Shown: in pieces, positions 1 through 7,562 of the stretch | Position numbering within the stretch: position 1 is the stretch's first letter | How the letters are laid out: each line of letters starts with the position of its first letter | From: Syntrophaceae bacterium UBA2251 | GTDB lineage: Bacteria > Desulfobacterota > Syntrophia > Syntrophales > UBA2251 | Reading direction: 5' to 3' | NCBI GenBank assembly: GCA_002347815.1 | Contig: DDXV01000003.1 | Span: 1-64,000 of the forward strand | Length of the DNA stretch: 64,000 nucleotides | Made by a program: the position numbers and the translations under genes | The notes under the pieces: model-generated | What the model saw: the letters and a program-made list of their open reading frames with translations, nothing else | What the model was told of the DNA's origin: nothing | Database searches by the model: none

Positions 1-77
1 CATTTAGTGCCACGGATTCAGGTAGAATTTATCGTAAATGGATCCTGCAGATAAATATCAGATTGAAGGGGATGGGT

Positions 78-500
78 ATGATGGCGGATATCGAAAACTC
101 AAGAAGGGGTTTCATATTCGTTATGTTGTCGATTATACAAGGACTCTTGATCACAAACCCAAAAGAAATCGAAGCGGCCAAAAATAACGCCAAGAAAATC
201 ATTGGCCAGATTGAAATGGAGGGTTTGTGGTCATCCAGGCCCAAAAGGGAAGCAATGGTGTCATCTGTCGTGATGGCTAAGAAAACGACCCTCTATAGAA
301 ACAATGGCGACAAATACATATCCGTATGCAACATCAATCAAACAGGAAAGATGGTCTGGGAGTTGTGTGACGGAAAACACAGCACAAAAGATATCTGCCG
401 TTCAATTGTCCAGAGTTGCCAGGTAAGTGAAGAAACGGTTCGGAATGATGTCTTCTTTTTTCTTTCCGAATTAAAAAAGATCGGCGCCATCAGATTATGA
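78..500 (+). CDS. PqqD-like peptide-binding protein (first of two)
   Basis: The C-terminal 80 or so residues have the PqqD fold pattern: a short beta region with a hydrophobic Y-I-S-V motif, an N-x-T-G-x-x-(V/I)-W-E-L motif, then a winged-helix-like tail. PqqD proteins bind the leader of a ribosomal peptide and deliver it to a radical SAM enzyme. Two starts are possible. ATG 78 follows AAGGGG. ATG 255 follows AAAAGGGAAG and leaves an 81-residue protein that is only the PqqD domain. The frame is open to the left edge of the window, so a longer or fused protein cannot be excluded. The stop overlaps the next gene by 4 bases, which indicates translational coupling. It probably belongs to the adjacent SynChlorMet-type cassette. 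Confidence 0.7.
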   Translation: MMADIENSRRGFIFVMLSIIQGLLITNPKEIEAAKNNAKKIIGQIEMEGLWSSRPKREAMVSSVVMAKKTTLYRNNGDKYISVCNINQTGKMVWELCDGKHSTKDICRSIVQSCQVSEETVRNDVFFFLSELKKIGAIRL

Positions 501-787
501 AAATGGATTCATCAAGAATATTTACACAGAATCAAAAGATCGTATATCGCGAAGAGGATGATGGCGCGTTTCTTTTCGATCCAGATACGGGTGATTTAAG
601 ATACATGAACCACACCGGAAAAGAAGCGTTTGCAATGTTAATGGGTGATAAAGACATCGAACAGATTATTGATCGCCTCGTGCAGTTATATCCTGAAGTA
701 GAGCGCTCACGGATGCAAACCGATGTAGAAGTTTTTTTGATGGATTTGGAGCAAAGACATATAATCCTTCCGTTGAACAGCCAATAA
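497..787 (+). CDS. PqqD family peptide chaperone (ScmD-like)
   Basis: A 96-residue protein with a typical PqqD layout. A region around residue 25 has F-L-F-D-P-x-T-G-D, then N-H-T-G-K-E-A-F, then an acidic helix pair ending near residue 90. The family acts as a RiPP recognition element, holding a precursor leader peptide for a radical SAM/SPASM partner. It overlaps the preceding PqqD-like gene (ATGA) and is followed after 16 bases by a radical SAM/SPASM gene, so one operon is likely. By position it matches the PqqD homologue (ScmD) of the SynChlorMet cassette as I recall that family. That specific assignment is inference; PqqD membership is clear. Confidence 0.85.
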   Translation: MKMDSSRIFTQNQKIVYREEDDGAFLFDPDTGDLRYMNHTGKEAFAMLMGDKDIEQIIDRLVQLYPEVERSRMQTDVEVFLMDLEQRHIILPLNSQ

Positions 788-803
788 TCCAAAAGGCAAG
801 AGG

Positions 804-1874
804 ATGCACCCCAAAAGCCCAAGTCACCCATTGAGCCTTCTATACATTTATCTTGCCGATCAGTGTAATTTATCGTGTAGACATTGCTGGATATCTCCAG
901 AATTTTCAAATACGAAGGGGAATGTCATCCCCATCGATTCTCTCAAGAAGACGATTGTTGAAGCCAAGGAATTGGGTCTTCAAAGTGTAAAACTTACGGG
1001 TGGAGAACCATTGCTTTATGAAAAAATATACGAGTTACTTGATTTCCTCGAGAAGGAGGACATCGGCGTTATCATCGAGACAAATGGAATCCTGTTGAAT
1101 GCAAGGATAGTAGAAAAGCTGAAATCCTGTAAAATGGACCAGGTATCCGTTAGTCTTGATGCCTCCACTCCAGATCTTCATGATGAGCTAAGGGGTGTAA
1201 AAGGAAGTTTCGTTCGGACGATGGCAGGTTTGGAGCTATTATCAAGGCATGATGTTGGTTTTCAAATCATTATGACGCTCTATCGAAGAAACAGCCGTGA
1301 AATTGATGGCATGATATCACTTAGCAAAGACTTGGGCGCCGAATCATTGAAAATCAATCCATTATTGCCTTGCGGAAGGGGAAAGGTAATTTTTGACAAT
1401 GCCGAAAACCTCTCGCCAGGCGAATTGATTCAACTTTATCGCTTGGTGGAGAAAAAATGGCCATTACATGATGAGATCGAAATTATTTTTGATCTTCCGA
1501 TAGCCCTCAGGTCAATCAAAGATATAACAAGTCGCGGGATTGTCGAATGCCGGATCCTGAATATATTTGGCATCCTGGCCAACGGGGATTATTCCTTATG
1601 TGGGATAGGCCAAACAATGGAAGAACTTCGCATGGGAAATATCCATAAGGATTCGGTCAAGGATGTATGGCAAGATAATCCGATTCTCAACGATCTCCGA
1701 CATGATCTCCCGCGGCGACTCAAAGGAGTCTGCGGCAGATGCATCTTTCGATTTCAGTGCCTCGGTTCGTGCCGGGCAAATGCCTATGCGATGAATAAAG
1801 ATCTTTTTGCCCCATATTTTCTCTGTCAGGAGTCATACGAATTGGGATTATTCCCGGATTCAAGATCTATCTGA
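804..1874 (+). CDS. scmF: Radical SAM/SPASM peptide-modifying enzyme, ScmF-like
   Basis: A 356-residue enzyme with the radical SAM cluster motif C21-x3-C25-x2-C28 and a T-G-G-E-P motif near residue 75. Its C-terminal SPASM region has C-G-R-C, then C-L-G-S-C and a final F-L-C-Q-E, which would hold auxiliary Fe-S clusters. Such proteins use S-adenosylmethionine to make the 5'-deoxyadenosyl radical and install thioether or C-C bonds in ribosomal peptides. The overall pattern, including the G-L-F-P-x-S-R ending, is what I remember for ScmF of the SynChlorMet cassette; a profile search would settle it. AAAGG lies 8 bases before the ATG. It sits between the PqqD genes and the HprK-like gene in one direction. 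Confidence 0.85.
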   Translation: MHPKSPSHPLSLLYIYLADQCNLSCRHCWISPEFSNTKGNVIPIDSLKKTIVEAKELGLQSVKLTGGEPLLYEKIYELLDFLEKEDIGVIIETNGILLNARIVEKLKSCKMDQVSVSLDASTPDLHDELRGVKGSFVRTMAGLELLSRHDVGFQIIMTLYRRNSREIDGMISLSKDLGAESLKINPLLPCGRGKVIFDNAENLSPGELIQLYRLVEKKWPLHDEIEIIFDLPIALRSIKDITSRGIVECRILNIFGILANGDYSLCGIGQTMEELRMGNIHKDSVKDVWQDNPILNDLRHDLPRRLKGVCGRCIFRFQCLGSCRANAYAMNKDLFAPYFLCQESYELGLFPDSRSI

Positions 1875-1889
1875 TTCAGAAAGGTCTCC

Positions 1890-2816
1890 ATGAAATTAAC
1901 GGTGGGACTGGCGGATGCGGTTATTGGTATTGATCTTCTGGGCCAGGCTGAACGTGCCGTGCCGTTGTGCCGCGAGATATTCAAGGATTTTCTTTATCCA
2001 GAACTTGATGCGGAGACAGAACTCAAAGTCATAATTCTCAATAATCAGATTAAAACACACCCGATTGTACAACAGAGAGGTAGAAAACGGGTTATTGAAG
2101 AGCAACTATTAACGAAAGACGTCATGGTATGGCTGGATAAAATTCATTGGAATTCAAATGACTTTAAAATAAGCGAGTCAATGATTGCTTCTTATTGCCT
2201 GGGCGGTTTGCTCTTGTTTGACCCGGAAACGTCTAACGGGTGCGTCATTTTACAAGACGGACCGGGATGTTTCCGGCCCATTTACAGGCTTTGCTGGATG
2301 TATCTTGCGCAGGTCTTCGGAGAAAGAACGGCGTGCTTCATCCACAGCGCAGCCCTCGTTAGAGAGGGAAAAGGATATCTATTCATTGGGGAGTCGGGGG
2401 CAGGGAAAAGCACTCTGGCAGGACTTTGCGATGGATCAATCGTATTTTCGGATGACCGACCCGTCTTATGCGAGCGTAACGGCAGTTATTATGTCTACCC
2501 TTCTCCTTACAGACAGACAAGTCTATTGAAAGGGCAGGGCAGGAATGTGATCGGGCTCTGCGCCATGGCAGCGGGGTTTTATTTCATATTCAAAGACAAT
2601 CAGACCTATCTGACGAACATTTCAACGATAGAGGCCATTTCAGATATCATAAGCAGGCACATATTGTTTTTTAAATATCTATCGATGCGAGCCCGATCAA
2701 ATTTGTTTGATCTTTTATTCGAGGCGTGTCATAAGATACCCATGTATAAATTATATTTTTGTCTGGATCAGAATATATGGGAAACAATTGAATCTTCAAA
2801 TCTGAGGTCACAATGA
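1890..2816 (+). CDS. HPr kinase-like P-loop protein of the RiPP cassette
   Basis: A 308-residue protein whose C-terminal half resembles HPr kinase/phosphorylase. It has I-H-S-A-A-L-V at residues 151-157, the P-loop G-E-S-G-A-G-K-S-T at 167-175, and an acidic F-S-D-D-R-P motif around 186-191. HprK-like proteins without the full HPr kinase signature recur in PqqD/radical-SAM peptide clusters and exosortase systems, where their substrate is unknown. Here the stop codon overlaps the start of the Cys-Gly-repeat peptide (ATGA at 2813-2816), so the two are translationally coupled. It may correspond to the conserved hypothetical protein ScmC of the SynChlorMet cassette; I am unsure of that. A role in phosphorylating the peptide or a partner is a guess. 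Confidence 0.75.
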   Translation: MKLTVGLADAVIGIDLLGQAERAVPLCREIFKDFLYPELDAETELKVIILNNQIKTHPIVQQRGRKRVIEEQLLTKDVMVWLDKIHWNSNDFKISESMIASYCLGGLLLFDPETSNGCVILQDGPGCFRPIYRLCWMYLAQVFGERTACFIHSAALVREGKGYLFIGESGAGKSTLAGLCDGSIVFSDDRPVLCERNGSYYVYPSPYRQTSLLKGQGRNVIGLCAMAAGFYFIFKDNQTYLTNISTIEAISDIISRHILFFKYLSMRARSNLFDLLFEACHKIPMYKLYFCLDQNIWETIESSNLRSQ

Positions 2817-3070
2817 CGGATACGAGTAAGAAAGATAATGAATTACGGGTGCCATATGAACCTCCGAAACTTTTTGATCTCGGAGGGGGAGTCGCCTATG
2901 CTCAAGGAGCCGTCTGCCACGCCGGAGGTACTCCCGGGATCGTTGCCTGTATGCCGGGGAATTATGCATTGGGCGGTAGATGTAAATCAGGCGGACAAGC
3001 TGCCGGACAGTGTAAAACGGGGGGGACAGCATTGTATGGATGTAAAACCGGAGGCGTAATTACGATTTAA
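2813..3070 (+). CDS. Candidate RiPP precursor with five Cys-x-x-Gly-Gly-type repeats
   Basis: An 85-residue peptide with a hydrophilic leader containing Y-E-P-P-K-L (residues 15-20) and D-L-G-G-G (22-26), followed by a Cys/Gly-rich core. Cysteines lie at 35, 46, 57, 67 and 77, spaced 11, 11, 10 and 10 residues apart. Each is followed by Gly at +3, and four of the five also at +4 (C-K-S-G-G, C-K-T-G-G twice, C-H-A-G-G, C-M-P-G-N). A regular Cys core behind a short leader, next to PqqD proteins and two radical SAM/SPASM enzymes, is the layout of a thioether-forming RiPP substrate. GAGG lies about 7 bases before the ATG, which overlaps the HprK-like stop codon. No signal peptide or membrane segment is visible. 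No known family is recognised. Confidence 0.75.
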   Translation: MTDTSKKDNELRVPYEPPKLFDLGGGVAYAQGAVCHAGGTPGIVACMPGNYALGGRCKSGGQAAGQCKTGGTALYGCKTGGVITI

Positions 3071-3207
3071 TAACAGCTGTTTCCATATCGCTTGGGTATC
3101 AAATTTTGAACAGGTAGAATCCCACCCATTATCGAATACATCTTAACAAATTCTTTAAACGATGCCCTGCCGTGATTTGTGTCAGTCCAATCAAGTTGAT
3201 TGCATTT

Positions 3208-3735
3208 ATGAAAGTGGAAAATAGCCTCGTACAAAAGCTGGCTTCGGATGCTAAATCAGCCAGAAGGAGATTTGAATTGTATAAGATATTTTATCTTTCA
3301 TTGAATGGCAAGGCAAAACAATACCTGAAAAGTGAATCAATAGAATATAAAAGATGCTTATCCGAAATCCAGGATCTTATTCTCCCGGGTGTAAAAAAGA
3401 TTTGTCCAACCTGTAATATCATCTGTTGCAAATTGCATTGCCCCGATTTAAGCATCTATACAGCGGATACGGTGGGTGGTTTTACCCTTAATGATTATCT
3501 GTTGGTTCGATGTGATCAGATATTGCCTAATCCACAGTACGAGAATGTGGAAAACAATCTCTGTCCCTTTTGGGATAACGGATGCAGACTTCCGGTCGAT
3601 TCCCGAAGTTATATGTGTATACAGTACTTCTGCGACAACTTGAAAAAAGAACTCGATTTGGAAGCCATTGAACATCGTTTGGGGAATATCCGGAAGGTTC
3701 TGGATTCGTTTTCGATTGGCAAGTGTATGATCTGA
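3208..3735 (+). CDS. Cysteine-cluster protein of the RiPP cassette, function unknown
   Basis: A 175-residue soluble protein with 12 cysteines, numbered from ATG 3208. Cysteines 66, 69, 73, 74 and 78 form a dense cluster; 119, 126, 137 and 142 form a second, with C-P-F and M-C-I-Q-Y-F-C contexts. This looks like a YkgJ-type metal or Fe-S cluster fold, but I do not recognise the family with confidence. A GTG at 3172 gives a 187-residue alternative, and neither start has a strong ribosome-binding site. It ends 4 bases from the convergent second radical SAM gene. Its placement suggests an accessory metalloprotein for peptide maturation, for example electron supply; that is inference. Confidence 0.65.
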   Translation: MKVENSLVQKLASDAKSARRRFELYKIFYLSLNGKAKQYLKSESIEYKRCLSEIQDLILPGVKKICPTCNIICCKLHCPDLSIYTADTVGGFTLNDYLLVRCDQILPNPQYENVENNLCPFWDNGCRLPVDSRSYMCIQYFCDNLKKELDLEAIEHRLGNIRKVLDSFSIGKCMI

Positions 3736-3739
3736 ATAC

Positions 3740-4852
3740 TTAAATAAAATCCTCGCTTGGAAGTCTTCCGCCGTCTTCGAGGAATTTTTTCAGGCAGGCG
3801 TCCGGGCTGGGATGGTTATCCGTTCCTACAATCATGTAGGCGAGGGCAGGGCAGTTACCTGTGCAGTAATTTATATAATCGCAGCCCCTGCAGAACTCAA
3901 AATCCTTTAAGGAAGTTTTGCATCTCTCTCGGAGCCTGTGCAGTTCCGGATGGGATTGCCATACCTTGCGGAGGTCATCTTGATTGATCCGGCCAAGTTC
4001 AATGTGGCTCATCTGGATGCAGGGAACCATGACTCCGTCAGACCGGATCGCAATTTTATCAGTTGGCCCACCGCAGGCAGTAAGGTAGCCCTTGCCGGGT
4101 AGGCGTCCCCGTCCCAATCGGCGCGCTTTTTCCATTTCAAGCCACAGCATTCCTTCAGCCAATGGACCAGCCGTAGCGTTGATCCGACCGGCATATTCTT
4201 TATTCAATCTCAATAGGCACTCCATGGCAATAGACCGTTCCTGGGCAGAAAGCTGGATCATATCTGAGTTATATCTGCAAAGGCCCATAAAGGAGGCTGC
4301 GTTGGTTGAAAAATTATCCAGACCGATATCATTGAGCAGCAGATTGGCTATCGCATCTAGATCATGGATGTTCTTCCTGTGAACCGTGACTCTGACATTG
4401 ACGGGTATTTTATATCTCTGAAGTTGTTTTACCCCGCGGATTGCATCATGGAACGTTCCCTGACCCCTGAACACATCATGTGTTAAGGGCATTGAACCGT
4501 CAATCGAGACCTGTACGTTGTCGCAACGTCCGGTCGAAGCAAGGAAAGAGGCCATTTCGTTTGTAACCAGCGTGCCATTGCTTAAGACACTGAATCGCAT
4601 ACGGTTTTCAACGATACCACTAATAATGTCTTCAATATCCTCTCTTATGAAAGGTTCTCCACCTTGGAGGGAGATATTGAATACCGCACATGTGTTCAAT
4701 TCCTTGAAGAACTTAAGCCATTCTTCTTTAGAAAGATCGGATCCTGTGTCTCCAGCACTTGTAAAATGACTGCAATATCTGCAGTGAAGGTTACATCGAC
4801 GGGTTATGCAGATATCCACGGAACGAGGTGTTCTTATAAGACGGCCATTCAT
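3740..4852 (-). CDS. scmE: Radical SAM/SPASM peptide-modifying enzyme, ScmE-like
   Basis: About 370 residues, with C-x3-C-x2-C in C-N-L-H-C-R-Y-C near residue 20 and a Q-G-G-E-P motif. The C-terminal SPASM region has V-P-C, then C-R-G-C, C-T-G-N-C and a last cysteine in P-S-P-D-A-C. The R-T-P-R-S-V-D-I start and the P-S-P-D-A-C end match what I recall of ScmE, the second radical SAM enzyme of the SynChlorMet cassette. It is transcribed towards the other cassette genes and ends 4 bases from the cysteine-cluster gene. ATG 4852 is preferred; a TTG at 4864 would add four residues. It probably modifies the Cys-Gly-repeat peptide or acts in sequence with the ScmF-like enzyme. Confidence 0.85.
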   Translation of the reverse strand: MNGRLIRTPRSVDICITRRCNLHCRYCSHFTSAGDTGSDLSKEEWLKFFKELNTCAVFNISLQGGEPFIREDIEDIISGIVENRMRFSVLSNGTLVTNEMASFLASTGRCDNVQVSIDGSMPLTHDVFRGQGTFHDAIRGVKQLQRYKIPVNVRVTVHRKNIHDLDAIANLLLNDIGLDNFSTNAASFMGLCRYNSDMIQLSAQERSIAMECLLRLNKEYAGRINATAGPLAEGMLWLEMEKARRLGRGRLPGKGYLTACGGPTDKIAIRSDGVMVPCIQMSHIELGRINQDDLRKVWQSHPELHRLRERCKTSLKDFEFCRGCDYINYCTGNCPALAYMIVGTDNHPSPDACLKKFLEDGGRLPSEDFI

Positions 4853-4892
4853 TTCTTTGATCAAACCCGTCGATTATGATGAAGTAAAATCT

Positions 4893-6230
4893 TCACCGAA
4901 CATTACGTTGCCCGATCGGTAAAATATTAGCGATGTTTGAAAACACTTCCCATATGCGGGCGGCGTAATAGGAGTGTGCCGACTGTAGACCGTTTCCATA
5001 CCGCCGCTGGAACAGGATCGGCAAGGGTGGGAAAAAGGTCCTGGTTATGAATCGTAATTTCCGTGAGAGTCCTTTGTTCATCGCCAGGTAGATGAAATAA
5101 CTGCTCCCTCGGATTCGCCTGTTGCTGCGTTGAAGGCGGAGGAAAATACCTTCTCCAGTCGAGATATCCCGAGGTTTAAGTTTATTCATGCATGAATCGG
5201 GGATATCGAGAGCCGTGTGATGCTTAACGATCGATAGACCGTAATAAACAAACCTGGATAGATTGAAATGTACGCTTTCCTCGTAAATGAAATTCCAATC
5301 AATTGCGCTTTCGAAGGTCTTGATGGAGAAGAAGATATCGCAAACCAGACTCAGATGGTTAAAGGAATGTCCCACTCGGAGGGCATGTTCGCAAAGATAC
5401 ATGATCAAGTGTTCGGGGCGGAAAATCTGGGTCTCGATGTCAGCTATGCGAACGGTTATGGCTTGTTTCCATAGCCGGTCCAGGTCAATCCTTTCGGAGA
5501 ATACCGTTGCCGGAACTGACGTGTTGACGGGATGCCAATGGATGTGCAGAATCAAGGGGGATGAAGAATCATGATGATACTCAAGGCTGGCCAGATATCC
5601 TTCGGGGTTATGAAAGGCCTTGACGGCGGTACTGTCAATCGGCCGGTATCCGGCGGTGGTTAGGAGGCGGTCGACGTTGAATAAATCTCTTTTCCTGATC
5701 AAGAGGTCGACGTCGCCCATCCCTCTCATGCCGAGGTTTGAATAAACGCATTCCGCCAGTGCGATCCCTTTGAGGACAATGAAGGATATCCCCGCCAGCT
5801 TGAATGTCGCGAAGATTTTCCGCAGTTCGCTGATAATCGACATGTTACGGCTCAGGTTGACGTGGAAGTCATGCGAGAGGATAGCCATGAAATCGGGGGG
5901 GACCAAGTATTCCAGGTTATTTTTCCTGAGTTGATGGTAAAGCACCCCTGAAACGCCTTCTCGCCTTGCACTTTCGACGATGTGCGCCCAGTCAGGAGAA
6001 TCTCCAGTGATATTCGTTGAAATATTATCCGGCGAGAAGAGAAGACACGGAAGGGTTCGATCTTCTTTCGCCTTGGCAATCTTGCGCCGGCTTTTGGGTT
6101 GTGCTCTGAAAAGAATTGTCTGACCTCTATGTGAGATTGAAGAGGGAACGTCAAATGGGAGCCAGGACTCACAAATAAGATATGCGCTTCTACATGGAAT
6201 CCTGAATGACCTTCTTGATGATCTCAACAT
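4893..6230 (-). CDS. Nucleotidyltransferase family protein (PF14907-like)
   Basis: Up to 445 residues. The centre has V-L-K-G-I-A-L near residue 154 and the nucleotidyltransferase signature G-M-G-D-V-D-L-L-I, with metal-binding aspartates at 173 and 175. H-I-H-W-H-P follows further on. Proteins of this uncharacterised family occur with HprK-like kinases and PqqD proteins in exosortase, polysaccharide and peptide clusters. The first 60 residues look unlike the family and overlap the end of the ExeA-like gene by 41 bases, so the true start may lie downstream, but I see no good ATG, GTG or TTG until well into the domain. The substrate is unknown. Confidence 0.7.
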   Translation of the reverse strand: MLRSSRRSFRIPCRSAYLICESWLPFDVPSSISHRGQTILFRAQPKSRRKIAKAKEDRTLPCLLFSPDNISTNITGDSPDWAHIVESARREGVSGVLYHQLRKNNLEYLVPPDFMAILSHDFHVNLSRNMSIISELRKIFATFKLAGISFIVLKGIALAECVYSNLGMRGMGDVDLLIRKRDLFNVDRLLTTAGYRPIDSTAVKAFHNPEGYLASLEYHHDSSSPLILHIHWHPVNTSVPATVFSERIDLDRLWKQAITVRIADIETQIFRPEHLIMYLCEHALRVGHSFNHLSLVCDIFFSIKTFESAIDWNFIYEESVHFNLSRFVYYGLSIVKHHTALDIPDSCMNKLKPRDISTGEGIFLRLQRSNRRIRGSSYFIYLAMNKGLSRKLRFITRTFFPPLPILFQRRYGNGLQSAHSYYAARIWEVFSNIANILPIGQRNVR

Positions 6231-6984
6231 CCAGCTTGGTGTACTTCATGCTGAAGCCGATCAGGAGCGACAGGTCGCAGATGTTGTTGATCTTCCGCGG
6301 CAGACCGTCCGAGTGGCTGAAGATCTCGTCCATCGCCTCCTGGGTGAACATGTTTTCCGGCTGCCCGGCCTTCTGGAGGCGGTAGCCGATGTAGTTTCGG
6401 ACATCCTCCATGTTCAGGGGATTGAGGTGGTAGCGGATGAAGATGCGCTGATCGAGCTGCTTGTGCCCGCGTATTTTTTCCCGGAGTTCGGGCTGCCCGA
6501 TCAGGATCAGATTCAGGAGATAGCGGTCGTTGAGCTGGAAATTCAAGAGGAGCCGAATCTCTTCCATGGTTTCTATGGGGATGAGCTGGGCCTCGTCGAT
6601 GATGATCAGCATTGTCCGGTTGTTCTGGACGTTCTGCATCATGCGCTCGTTCAGGACGGCGAGCAGTTCTGTTTTGGCCGTGGCTTGCGTATTGACGCCG
6701 AACTGGAAGAGCATCTCCCGGACGAAATCCATGGGAATCAGAGAGGGGTTGGTGATGAGCCCGATGTCGTAATCCGATTCCGCGAGTTCGCGGATGAAGA
6801 CGCGGCTCAAGAGGGTTTTGCCGCACCCGATTTCGCCGGTCAGCAGCATGGCGCCCTTGTTTCTTTTGACGACATAAAGCAGTCTCGCCAAGGCCTCCTC
6901 GTGCTCGGTGGAATAGTACATGAACTCGGGATCGGGAACATTCTCGAAGGGGAACTTCTGCAAGCCCCAGTATTCTAAATACAT
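6190..6984 (-). CDS. ExeA-like AAA ATPase
   Basis: A 264-residue AAA ATPase with the family opening Y-W-G-L-x-x-x-P-F near residue 5, Walker A G-E-I-G-C-G-K-T, Walker B L-I-I-I-D-E-A-Q and Q-R-I-F-I-R-Y-H in the sensor region. ExeA/GspA ATPases support type II secretion, and close relatives occur in exopolysaccharide and exosortase loci. This one is short and has no peptidoglycan-binding domain. ATG 6984 is chosen because homologues begin at M-Y-x-x-Y-W-G; the frame extends to 7026. It overlaps the upstream phosphatase gene by about 10 bases, so the two are probably one operon. Confidence 0.8.
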   Translation of the reverse strand: MYLEYWGLQKFPFENVPDPEFMYYSTEHEEALARLLYVVKRNKGAMLLTGEIGCGKTLLSRVFIRELAESDYDIGLITNPSLIPMDFVREMLFQFGVNTQATAKTELLAVLNERMMQNVQNNRTMLIIIDEAQLIPIETMEEIRLLLNFQLNDRYLLNLILIGQPELREKIRGHKQLDQRIFIRYHLNPLNMEDVRNYIGYRLQKAGQPENMFTQEAMDEIFSHSDGLPRKINNICDLSLLIGFSMKYTKLDVEIIKKVIQDSM

Positions 6985-7442
6985 TTGATCATAGCCTCCA
7001 CGGAAAGGGAAATCTCGGCGAAGCACAGGCGATAGTGGAACAGGGAGCGGCGATAGGGATCGGCGATGTCGCCCTGATGGATATCGTAATCCGGCAGATA
7101 GGATTTCAGGACTCTCCGCCCGCCGGCGAATTCGGGGTATAGCGTTTCGATTTTCTGCAATTGCGACATTTCCATCGTCAGGACCAGGTCGGCTTCCCGA
7201 AGGATCTCCTCGGTCAGGAGGCGCGAGACATGGCCTTCATCGTCGATGCCGTGTTCGGCCAGAATTTGTCTCGCCGTCGTGTCCGCCGCCGCCCCGTTCA
7301 TATCCAGCAGGCCGGCGGATGACGCCGAAACCCCGTTTATAGACAGGCGCTCGAGCCTTCCGTTAAAGATCCGCTCGGCCATGAAACTGCGCACGATATT
7401 GGCGTTGCAGATAAAAAGGACATTCGTCACGGCCAGCCGCAA
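6975..7442 (-). CDS. Low-molecular-weight protein-tyrosine-phosphatase
   Basis: A 155-residue protein with the phosphatase loop C12-N-A-N-I-V-R18-S, fitting C-x5-R-S, and the conserved D-P-Y general-acid motif near residue 127. These phosphatases dephosphorylate tyrosine kinases such as Wzc in capsule and exopolysaccharide control, or phosphoarginine proteins. The loop differs from the usual C-x-G-N-x-C-R-S. The start is a TTG at 7442, with a GTG at 7430 as alternative. Its neighbour is an ExeA-like ATPase, which fits an exopolysaccharide or surface-assembly setting; the kinase partner is not in the window. Confidence 0.8.
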   Translation of the reverse strand: MRLAVTNVLFICNANIVRSFMAERIFNGRLERLSINGVSASSAGLLDMNGAAADTTARQILAEHGIDDEGHVSRLLTEEILREADLVLTMEMSQLQKIETLYPEFAGGRRVLKSYLPDYDIHQGDIADPYRRSLFHYRLCFAEISLSVEAMIKCI

Positions 7443-7458
7443 ACCATCTCATATTAGT

Positions 7459-7470
7459 TTCGAGCTCGAA
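7459..7470. repeat. 12-base perfect palindrome in divergent intergenic region
   Basis: TTCGAGCTCGAA lies between the divergent phosphatase and oppD genes. A perfect 6+6 palindrome here could be an operator, but only one copy is seen and no regulator is linked to it. Confidence 0.3.
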
Positions 7471-7510
7471 GTATATACAACTGACTCGAAAATTCAAGCA
7501 ATTTTCCACA

Positions 7511-7539
7511 TTGACTTTTGCGGCGCTTTCACCTAAGCA
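7511..7539 (+). promoter_or_regulatory. Possible sigma-70 promoter for oppD
   Basis: TTGACT and TAAGCA are separated by 17 bases, 24 bases before the oppD ATG. The -10 box is weak, so this is a guess from spacing and position. Confidence 0.3.
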
Positions 7540-7562
7540 CGCAGGGGTACGGGAGACGATTC

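Noticed and set aside
1..54. Possible 3' end of an upstream gene (frame 1, TAA at 52-54)
   Set aside because: Only 17 codons are visible and they cannot be judged.
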